From: Thermofilaceae archaeon
GTDB taxonomy: Archaea; Thermoproteota; Thermoprotei; Thermofilales; Thermofilaceae
Reading direction: 5' to 3'
Length of the DNA stretch: 46,971 nucleotides
NCBI GenBank assembly: GCA_026986905.1
Contig: JALSNQ010000007.1
Coordinates: 1 to 46,971 of the forward strand
Shown here: one piece after another, positions 41,262-46,971 of the stretch
How positions within the stretch are numbered: position 1 is the first letter of the stretch
How the letters are laid out: the number at the start of each line of letters is the position of its first letter
The notes under the pieces: generated by a model
Told to the model about the DNA's origin: nothing
Database searches by the model: none
Seen by the model: only the letters and a program-made list of their open reading frames with translations
Translations under genes and position numbers: made by a program

Positions 41262-41540
41262 ATGTCGAGAAGTAGTGGTGGAGAAGATTTTAAGATAAAG
41301 GTGGGACCCCCCTGGCTGACAAAGTATGAGAAAGCCCGCATTATAGGGATACGTGCGCTCCAAGTGGCGTTAGGCGCACCGGTGCTCATACCCCTGGAGG
41401 AGGCAGGAGCCTTGGATCCAATAATTATCGCACAGAAGGAGCTCGAGAGAGGTCTGCTGCCGATACTAGTTGTGAGGTGGACGCCGGACGGTAAGGTTCA
41501 GGAAATACCCATTAAAAGGCTGGCGCAGAAACCGGGCTAG
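41262..41540 (+). CDS. rpoK: RNA polymerase subunit K (Rpo6)
   Basis: Rpo6, homologue of Rpb6 and bacterial omega, which helps assemble the largest subunit. The core WLTKYEKARIIGIRALQVALGAPVLIPLEEAGALDPIIIAQKELERGLLPILVVRWTPDGKVQEIPI is diagnostic. Length 92 is normal with a short N-terminal tail. The AT-rich region with several TATATA elements before it separates it from the thermosome. Its stop shares CTAG with the convergent next gene. Confidence 0.95.
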   Translation: MSRSSGGEDFKIKVGPPWLTKYEKARIIGIRALQVALGAPVLIPLEEAGALDPIIIAQKELERGLLPILVVRWTPDGKVQEIPIKRLAQKPG

Positions 41541-41872
41541 GTGGGCTTACTCATTTTCACCTCCTTGTTTTCAAAAGTAACCTCCATGTATTCGCCGATA
41601 TTCGGCTTGTTAATTATCTTTTCCCACTCATCCTCTGTCAAGTATACCGTTAACCTAGGTACGCGGACCTTTCCCCCCGAAAAACCGGGCATACTGCGCA
41701 GTATCTGGCTAACCACAGGCATAACCTCGCGGGCGATCTCGCTTCCCGAGCCCATTATGACGGGCCCCGGGACTTCCCGTTCCTCGCTCAAATCTATTTT
41801 GACGAGTTTCTCCCCATTAGGGGCGTCTATCAGCGTTATGTTAGTTATCATAGCCTTAAAGGATACCTTCAT
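41537..41872 (-). CDS. Conserved crenarchaeal protein, possibly arcadin-1-like
   Basis: A small beta-rich protein, about 111 residues from the ATG at 41872. MKVSFKAMITNITLIDAPNGEKLVKIDLSEEREVPGPVIM, then PRLTVYLTEDEWEKIINKPNIGEYMEVTFENKEVKM resembles, from memory, arcadin-1, a protein linked to the archaeal actin crenactin in Thermoproteales. I could not check this, and no crenactin gene is in the window. The ORF track begins five codons earlier. It overlaps the rpoK stop by four bases. Confidence 0.5.
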   Translation of the reverse strand: MKVSFKAMITNITLIDAPNGEKLVKIDLSEEREVPGPVIMGSGSEIAREVMPVVSQILRSMPGFSGGKVRVPRLTVYLTEDEWEKIINKPNIGEYMEVTFENKEVKMSKPT

Positions 41873-41968
41873 CACAATCACACACAACCATCACGGAAAT
41901 AAATCCGCCGGAGCCCCCATCCTTCTCTCCCAACCCCCTCTTCGCCGCCGATAAGACGTCATAAAAGG

Positions 41969-42065
41969 TGGCGCCGGGGCCGGGACTTGAACCCGGGACC
42001 ACCCGGTTAACAGCCTCGCCCACGCCGTGCGTGTCGGGCGCTCCACCGGGCTGAGCTACCCCGGC
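41969..42065 (-). tRNA. tRNA-Asn (GTT), one intron at 30/31
   Basis: Minus strand. Acceptor GCCGGGG/CCCCGGC, discriminator G, encoded CCA, D-arm GCTC/GAGC, T-arm CCGGG-TTCAAGT-CCCGG. The stem CCCG-G/CCGGG with loop CTGTTAA gives anticodon GTT. About 20 bases at 30/31 begin ACAC and end GCGAG, resembling the inserts of tRNA-Ile at the start and tRNA-Lys/Trp at the end. The 16-mer promoter shared with tRNA-Lys lies 25 bases upstream. Confidence 0.9.
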
Positions 42066-42089
42066 TCTCAGCGGTATTTTTGCGGCGGG

Positions 42090-42105
42090 GCTAAAATACT
42101 TTATC
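42090..42105 (-). promoter_or_regulatory. Promoter element of tRNA-Asn, identical to that of tRNA-Lys
   Basis: The minus-strand 16-mer GATAAAGTATTTTAGC ends 25 bases upstream of tRNA-Asn, matching the place of a TATA box. The same 16 bases occur upstream of tRNA-Lys at 10883-10898. Confidence 0.55.
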
Positions 42106-42238
42106 TCGTCTTCTCCTGGAGGGCTGCCGTAGCCCGGGTTTTCGAGTGTAATACTCGCGTAGTTGTATGTTTTGACGGGGAGCGCGTGGAGGGCATCATT
42201 AACACCGCTTTGCTGGTGATAGTCTACCAGGTGTGCAG

Positions 42239-44194
42239 ATGGAAAAGAAGGTGCTGATTATAGCAGCTGTGTTTGCGGCGCTTATACTAGTTGCGCCGCT
42301 CACTGTTGCCGCGCCTATACCTGACGCCAAGTATTACGGGAAAGTCGAGGTCATGGTTACGACCGTGGAGAGCACCGAGATAAACTTTGGCAGCAGCGAG
42401 CTCGTGGACGTTCTTTCCTCCGCGGAGCCGCCGGGCTTTCACCTCAAGGAGTTTAAAATAGTGTTTGAGGAGGGCCTGCCCGAGGGAGTGACGCCTGTAC
42501 TCTACGACCAGAAGATAGTGTCCAACGGCGTGGTAAAGGCCCTAATCTCCAGGAAGGGCGAGATAAAGCTCGCGCCCAGCACGTTTAACGGCACCGTTAA
42601 GGCAAAACTGATCTCCGTGTTCGTGAAGGAGAGCTGGGTCGAGCTTTCGAGCAAGGTAAAGATAGATCTCTCCCAGCTGGCGGGCAGCGGCCTCGACAAC
42701 GTCACTGTGCGCTTCACAATAGACAACTACGCTCCGTACGCTGTCAGGGGGCTCATCTCGCCGGATGGAGACGATATGCTTAAAATGCATGCACAGGAGA
42801 GCGCCGGGGCGGATGCCATAAAGTTCGACCCCAAACACGTGGAGTTCGCCGTGTCTTCCACGGGATTCGGGGTCTACACGGTTGAATTGGCGGAGGGCGA
42901 GGAGTACTCCCTGCCCAACGCGTTCATAGTAGCCGAGGGCCAATACATGAACCTCACGGTGCTCCCAGGCGCGACTAAGACTGTGATCGTGAAAAAGAAG
43001 AGCGGGTGGAGGGCGCTCGGCGCGATAGTCGTGCTCTACTCCGTTAACCCCGGGAAGCTCTCGTCCAGGGTGGCTGTGGAGGGCGGCCTGGTGGACCTCG
43101 CCTACTCGAAGGGTGAGGAGTTCGAAGTCGAGGGTGCATCGCTTATGGTGCCGCCGCTGCAGATGAGCTACTGGATCAAGGCGTACCTAGTCTATGGCGA
43201 CACGATAAAGATAACCAACAATGGTGTCCATGAGGTAAACGGGATAATAGTCCCCATAAACATAAAGGCGGCGGGCACATGGACGGAGAAAGGCCTCATA
43301 GTGAATGTCGATAAGAAGACGCTTAGGGGGTCCACGAACGCCTACATAGTGGTGCAGCTCCCCGACGCGGCCTCCATAAACTCTATAATACTCCCGGACG
43401 GCAGTACGCTGAAGAAAATAGCTGATGGAGACCTCAGCCTAATGGGCATGGCGAGAAAGGTAGTAATCTCCCAACACGAGGCACTCGTACAGATCAAGAA
43501 GGGGGCGGAGGAGGCGGACGGCCAGTACATATTCGAGGTCGAGTGGAAGCCTATCACGGTCAAGCTCACAGACGCCGACGGAAACCCCATCTCGGGCGCC
43601 GTGGTGAAGGCTGAAGGCCCCGTTGAAGCCAGCGGCGTAACTGACGCTACAGGCACTGCGCGGCTGAAGGTCTACGCTCCAGGAGTATACCACGTTACGG
43701 CTGTGTTCAAGGGCGCTAAGGTGGCCGATGCCACGCTGGGCACGCTTAAGGGCGACGCCATCTCCGTCAAGTGCGCTGTGTACTCGCTCCAGGTGACCGT
43801 CACTACAAAGATAGGGTCCCCGATAGAGGGGGCAGTGGTGACGATAAGCAACAAGGGAGGCTTCACGACGAGCGCGGAGACCGACAGCGACGGTAAGGTG
43901 GTGTTCGCACAGATACCTGCGGGCGAGTATAAGGTCAAGGCGGAATACAAGGGTTCAAATGCTGAGAAGAGCATCACTGTAGACTCCAACGCGAAGGTCA
44001 ACGTGGCCATGGATATAGTACTGGAGCTCCCCTTCATAGGGCCTATAAGTGTTACAGAGCTGGCGGCAGCCGGTACAGCGGGTGTGGCTACCGCGCTCGC
44101 CCTTGCTGGCAGGAAGCATTCAAAGAGGGATAAGGGAGAAATAGACAAGGAGGAAGCTGAAAAAAGCGAAGAACTCTACGACGACTCTTTCTAA
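42239..44194 (+). CDS. Large secreted surface protein with Ig/CnaB-like repeats
   Basis: A 651-residue exported protein. An N-terminal signal peptide (KKVLIIAAVFAALILVAPLTVAAPIPDA), a beta-rich body of about 400 residues, and two tandem repeats of the CnaB/carboxypeptidase-regulatory-like type: ITVKLTDADGNPISGAVVKAEG..GVTDATGTARLKVYAPGVYHVTAVFKG and VTVTTKIGSPIEGAVVTISN..AETDSDGKVVFAQIPAGEYKVKAEYKG. It ends in a hydrophobic helix (SVTELAAAGTAGVATALALAG) and a charged tail, so it is probably membrane-anchored on the cell surface. The ATG at 42239 follows GGTGTG; the ORF-track GTG is two codons earlier. It may help build or stabilise the S-layer; this is inference. Confidence 0.82.
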   Translation: MEKKVLIIAAVFAALILVAPLTVAAPIPDAKYYGKVEVMVTTVESTEINFGSSELVDVLSSAEPPGFHLKEFKIVFEEGLPEGVTPVLYDQKIVSNGVVKALISRKGEIKLAPSTFNGTVKAKLISVFVKESWVELSSKVKIDLSQLAGSGLDNVTVRFTIDNYAPYAVRGLISPDGDDMLKMHAQESAGADAIKFDPKHVEFAVSSTGFGVYTVELAEGEEYSLPNAFIVAEGQYMNLTVLPGATKTVIVKKKSGWRALGAIVVLYSVNPGKLSSRVAVEGGLVDLAYSKGEEFEVEGASLMVPPLQMSYWIKAYLVYGDTIKITNNGVHEVNGIIVPINIKAAGTWTEKGLIVNVDKKTLRGSTNAYIVVQLPDAASINSIILPDGSTLKKIADGDLSLMGMARKVVISQHEALVQIKKGAEEADGQYIFEVEWKPITVKLTDADGNPISGAVVKAEGPVEASGVTDATGTARLKVYAPGVYHVTAVFKGAKVADATLGTLKGDAISVKCAVYSLQVTVTTKIGSPIEGAVVTISNKGGFTTSAETDSDGKVVFAQIPAGEYKVKAEYKGSNAEKSITVDSNAKVNVAMDIVLELPFIGPISVTELAAAGTAGVATALALAGRKHSKRDKGEIDKEEAEKSEELYDDSF

Positions 44195-44276
44195 AACTCT
44201 CAACTTTGTGTGTTTTAATAGTGTCAACCGTATTTTTAAAGTCACGTCTAGTTTTTATAACACCCGGATCCTGGTT

Positions 44277-44303
44277 GTCTAGAAGCCATGATGGCGCCTA
44301 GAC
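44277..44303 (+). promoter_or_regulatory. Hairpin in the leader of the M48 protease gene
   Basis: GTCTAG pairs with CTAGAC, with an inner GCC/GGC, around the loop ATGAT. It lies after a TATA-like TTTTTATAAC and before the GTG start, so a transcript leader of about 50 bases would carry it. A second GTCTAG-like repeat follows at once. A regulatory role is a guess. Confidence 0.35.
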
Positions 44304-44329
44304 GTCTAGCAGCTAGGTGGTGAAGCGCC

Positions 44330-45721
44330 GTGAAGAGCGTAACGCTGCCTCTACCGCCCACGCTCAACGGGGACTATGAAGCCTTCCTAGAGAAGAGTAT
44401 ACGCGCGTGGTCCTTAGAGAGAGGCTTCACAGTGGCGAAGGGCGTCTACAAGGGCAGACGGGGGCTCTCCATCCAGGGTGTTAAGGGGTGGGCCTGGGTC
44501 TACACGGAGAACTCCGCGGTGACTCTAGTAGGAGCGGACGGGATTGTAGAAGAATTAAGGAGCCATCTTAAGGAGAGGCTCCTCTCTCTGTACTACTATG
44601 AGGGTAAAGGGCACATATACCTTGTATATGCTGGAAGGGAAAGCGTTACACCTTCCCTGCGTGAGCCTTTCCTGAAAGTCTTGCTGCGCAGGCTCTTTGC
44701 GGAAAACATGGTTTACGCCTTCATCTTGGCGGCGCTCGTATCGATCCTGTTCTACGAGGCCCTAGGCCCCCTAGCGGCCCCGCTAGCGATAGGCTTTGTG
44801 TCCCTCTTCGCGGTTACTGCGTCTCCCCGCCTTGTCCCCAAAATTGTGGCGCACTGGAGTATAGAGGAAGGTGAGCCTGTGACGATAGTCGACATAGAGA
44901 TTAGCGGGAGGGAGTATAGGAGGAAATACAGGTATCTCGTAGATAGGAGAATCCTTCTACGTCTCAAAAGAGAAGTCTGGCCGCTGCTTAGCAGCGGGTC
45001 GATAAGCGGGGAGCATGTTGTCGACATACTGTCGCGCTTAATGAACGGTGAGCCAATCCTCCGGGACGCCGTTAAGGTGCGTGTTAAAAGATACGAGCTG
45101 TCTAGGGCCGTTGAAGCCCTAGCTAAGAGGCTTGGAGGCGTAAAGCCCGGAAGCCTCTACCTGTACAACGTCTTGTACAGGAATGCTATGAGTGTCGGCG
45201 TGGGAAGGCATTCGGCCGTGATACTAACCTCGGGGCTCCTCATAGACATGGATGAAGGAGAAGTGGAGGCAGTGATAGGCCATGAGCTCAGCCACCTATA
45301 CAGGGGGGATATAATACTATTTACGCTGGCCGCGGTGGCCGAGTACGCGGCTAGAATGTACTACTTCTTCGTATATAATCCCGTGCTGCTCACGTACCCT
45401 GCGCTCGTGGTGGGCTACCTGCTAGCCGCGATGACGGGTCTCTTCATGTACGCCAAGCTCCTCGAGATTCGCGCGGATATGGATGTGATATCTAAGGGCT
45501 ATGGCAGGCAGCTGGCCTCCGCGCTCGTGAAGATAGGGTACCCCCTGCTCTTGGAGGAAAAAAGCGTGTTGTTGAGGGTGCTCGAATGGCTCTCCTGGAG
45601 GCCGCATCCACCCCTTAGGTATAGGATCCTCCTCGCCAAAAAATACGCTGAGGGTGGGCCGCGGAGTGTATGGCTCTCCTCGCTTGCAGCTCTGGTCCAC
45701 GGCTTCCTCAGCGCCGCGTAG
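44330..45721 (+). CDS. M48-family membrane metalloprotease (HtpX-like)
   Basis: An integral membrane zinc protease of the M48/HtpX class, probably in quality control of membrane proteins. The zinc site VIGHELSHLYRGD (HExxH, near residue 310) and the third ligand EIRADMDVI near residue 380 are present. Hydrophobic helices are at NMVYAFILAALVSILFYEAL, LAIGFVSLFAVTA, and after the zinc motif (LLTYPALVVGYLLAAMTGLFMYAKL). An N-terminal domain of about 120 residues before the first helix is unusual compared with bacterial HtpX (about 290 residues). The start is GTG; a leader hairpin precedes it. Confidence 0.88.
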   Translation: MKSVTLPLPPTLNGDYEAFLEKSIRAWSLERGFTVAKGVYKGRRGLSIQGVKGWAWVYTENSAVTLVGADGIVEELRSHLKERLLSLYYYEGKGHIYLVYAGRESVTPSLREPFLKVLLRRLFAENMVYAFILAALVSILFYEALGPLAAPLAIGFVSLFAVTASPRLVPKIVAHWSIEEGEPVTIVDIEISGREYRRKYRYLVDRRILLRLKREVWPLLSSGSISGEHVVDILSRLMNGEPILRDAVKVRVKRYELSRAVEALAKRLGGVKPGSLYLYNVLYRNAMSVGVGRHSAVILTSGLLIDMDEGEVEAVIGHELSHLYRGDIILFTLAAVAEYAARMYYFFVYNPVLLTYPALVVGYLLAAMTGLFMYAKLLEIRADMDVISKGYGRQLASALVKIGYPLLLEEKSVLLRVLEWLSWRPHPPLRYRILLAKKYAEGGPRSVWLSSLAALVHGFLSAA

Positions 45722-45813
45722 GATCAAGGTAATACGTATGTATGTGGGAGGTGTTCCCCTCTATTTCGGCGCGGTCTTCTAATTACTATTTTCACTATTA
45801 GCGTTATAAACAG

Positions 45814-46158
45814 GTGGCTATGAGGGTCGAGATAGTAAAAGCACTCCAGATATTAGAGGACATTCTTTCAAGCGAGGATCTACCCTACGAGTATAGGAAG
45901 CCTCTTTTCCAGGTTAAAAAGCTCCTTTTAGAAGCGCAAGACTCTATGGTGGTTGCCAAGAGCAAAACTAGGGACCTCGCATATACGCTGAGCGAGCTGG
46001 CAAAGGCGCTCGGCTTAGAGGTGAAGATAGGTGCGCCTCGTCTCTCCCTCGTTGACGACGAGGTGGCTGAAATGCTCAGGGAGAGCATGGTCACGGAGAT
46101 CGATGTGGACGGCGAGGAGGCAATAATAGAGAAGGTGGTCGCGCCACCGTCGCAGTGA
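45814..46158 (+). CDS. Hypothetical helical protein
   Basis: A 114-residue soluble protein of unknown function. The first half is helical (MRVEIVKALQILEDILSSEDLPYEYRKPLFQVKKLLLEAQDSMVVAKSKTRDLAYTLSELAKALGL), the second a mixed strand region (VKIGAPRLSLVDDEVAEML.. EIDVDGEEAIIEKVVAPPSQ). No motif is recognised. The GTG at 45814 and ATG at 45820 are both possible starts. The element GTTATAAAC lies very close to the start, so the promoter is uncertain. It precedes the membrane/zinc-ribbon gene on the same strand. Confidence 0.6.
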   Translation: MAMRVEIVKALQILEDILSSEDLPYEYRKPLFQVKKLLLEAQDSMVVAKSKTRDLAYTLSELAKALGLEVKIGAPRLSLVDDEVAEMLRESMVTEIDVDGEEAIIEKVVAPPSQ

Positions 46159-46218
46159 GGATAAAGAATCTATTTTTACGTCACATGGTGATAAATTAGC
46201 CATAGGTGAGCGTTAAAA

Positions 46219-46971
46219 ATGGGCTCCCTTTTTGGTAAAAAGACTAAACGTAGGAGGCCCGTACGGCCAAGCCCGCCGGCTGCTGGAACAAGGATTAGAG
46301 CGCCGCCGCCCCAGCTACTTGAGGTGAAGAGGAGATTCTCGTCCATGAAAACCGCAGCGCTCATGTACGCGGTTATCGGGGCAGCCGTGGCGGGAATAGC
46401 CGCTGCGGCGGTTTCCTTCATGACTCCATCTATGCCAGGGCTCGCCCTTGCAGCGGCCGTGGCGACCGCCGTGGTTTTCATATACCTGTCAGTCGTACAG
46501 GCAGTTAACGCGTACAGCTACTATCTCTACATGAGGTTAAAGCTCGACCTAGCCGAGAAGGTGGAGGCGGCCGCTAGACAGCCGGGAGAGGTGCAGGCCA
46601 TACCGGTACAGCAGCCTCCCCCTATGCCGGTTCAAGCCCCTCCAGTGACGCGGCCCGCTGTACCGCCGTCGCCCATAAAGCCCGTGGAGCAGCCCGTGGA
46701 GGTCGCTAAGCCTGTTATAGTGCAGAAACCCGCCCCCCAGCCCTCCCAGCCTGAGGAAGAAAAAGGCGTTGAGCCTGTGATAGAGATAAAAGAGGCGCCC
46801 CCCCAGCTTGAAAGAGTGGAGCCGGAAAAGCCGGCCTTTGTGAAACAGCAAGCCCCCCTCCAGCCAGCGAGGCCTCCCGCCGCCCCTATGGCGGCGCCGG
46901 CTGCTCCAGCGGTTCAGCCAACGGCTGCCACGGGGCAAAGCGGTGGAAAGAAGCGTTGCCCGTACTGTGGC
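46219..46971 (+). CDS. Membrane protein with proline-rich linker and zinc ribbon, cut by the window end
   Basis: Not in the ORF track because no stop lies in the window. The frame from ATG 46219 is open for 251 codons to the last base. It starts with a basic tail (MGSLFGKKTKRRRPVRPSPPA), has two transmembrane helices (TAALMYAVIGAAVAGIAAAAVSF and LALAAAVATAVVFIYLSVVQ), then a long cytoplasmic or external linker rich in Pro, Gln, Val and Ala (QQPPPMPVQAPP, PAPQPSQPEEE), and ends in KKRCPYCG, the first half of a zinc ribbon. Other archaeal proteins place a zinc ribbon after such linkers; the role is unknown. The antisense ORF 46549-46938 is a shadow of it. Confidence 0.75.
   Translation, partial: MGSLFGKKTKRRRPVRPSPPAAGTRIRAPPPQLLEVKRRFSSMKTAALMYAVIGAAVAGIAAAAVSFMTPSMPGLALAAAVATAVVFIYLSVVQAVNAYSYYLYMRLKLDLAEKVEAAARQPGEVQAIPVQQPPPMPVQAPPVTRPAVPPSPIKPVEQPVEVAKPVIVQKPAPQPSQPEEEKGVEPVIEIKEAPPQLERVEPEKPAFVKQQAPLQPARPPAAPMAAPAAPAVQPTAATGQSGGKKRCPYCG

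Noticed and set aside
1-46971. CRISPR arrays, insertion sequences or toxin-antitoxin pairs
   Set aside because: No spaced direct repeats, transposase motifs or terminal inverted repeats with a transposase gene were seen anywhere in the window.

Overview
This window comes from a hyperthermophilic or thermophilic archaeon of the phylum Thermoproteota (crenarchaeal type). The evidence is a replicative B-family DNA polymerase of the PolB1 type, a thermosome, GatDE, TBP, small archaeal RNA polymerase subunits including an Rpb8-like Rpo8, SRP19, archaeal ribosomal proteins (L21e, S8e, L40e), frequent TATA boxes about 25 bases upstream of start codons (leaderless genes), and tRNA genes packed with introns at non-canonical positions. 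That intron pattern is known mainly from Thermoproteales and relatives such as Thermofilum, but I cannot fix the genus from sequence alone.

Layout. 1-3.6 kb: small winged-helix and membrane proteins and PEP synthase (minus strand). 3.7-8.5 kb: a tightly overlapping operon ubiD - ubiA - ABC substrate-binding protein - permease - ATPase, preceded by a large GC-rich hairpin. 8.5-12.5 kb: six of the fourteen tRNA genes (seven counting elongator Met) around an MFS transporter and TrpRS. 12.6-15.7 kb: aKMT-like lysine methyltransferase, RpoL, a small RNase III-like protein, and a DUF505-like protein. 15.9-19.4 kb: GatD and GatE (Glu-tRNA-Gln amidotransferase) and SRP19. 19.5-26.3 kb: tRNA-Leu, L21e, Pus10, DUF655, RpoF, Rpo8, archaeosine transglycosylase, PAC2 protein and S8e. 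26.3-31.3 kb: tRNA-Pro, a secreted unknown in AT-rich DNA, then L22-S3-L29-Rnp1-S17-L14, an isolated piece of the S10/spc ribosomal cluster that ends in a nuclease-like gene. 31.4-34.6 kb: GltD-like oxidoreductase, four tRNAs, a PDCD5-like protein and a thioredoxin-fold protein without active-site cysteines. 34.6-39.4 kb (minus): PolB1 with a small zinc protein, L40e, an N-acetyltransferase, TBP and signal peptidase I. 39.5-41.9 kb: thermosome, RpoK and a possible arcadin-1-like protein. 42-47 kb: tRNA-Asn, a large secreted protein with Ig/CnaB-like repeats, an M48 membrane protease, an unknown, and a truncated membrane/zinc-ribbon protein at the window edge.

Most genes are housekeeping: transcription (RpoL, RpoF, Rpo8, RpoK, TBP), translation (ribosomal proteins, TrpRS, GatDE, SRP19), tRNA maturation (Pus10, TgtA, Rnp1), replication (PolB1) and protein quality control (thermosome, HtpX-like protease, signal peptidase). 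The most surprising points are: (1) the TBP gene is split by a 29-base palindromic insertion that shifts the frame, and its start needs a further one-base correction; (2) all fourteen tRNA genes appear interrupted, about eight of them twice, with look-alike introns at position 30/31 in four different tRNAs and further introns in D-arms and variable regions; (3) a ubiD-ubiA-ABC importer operon has a strong leader hairpin; (4) a small zinc protein abuts PolB1 with no gap. I see no CRISPR array, transposase, integrase or phage genes.
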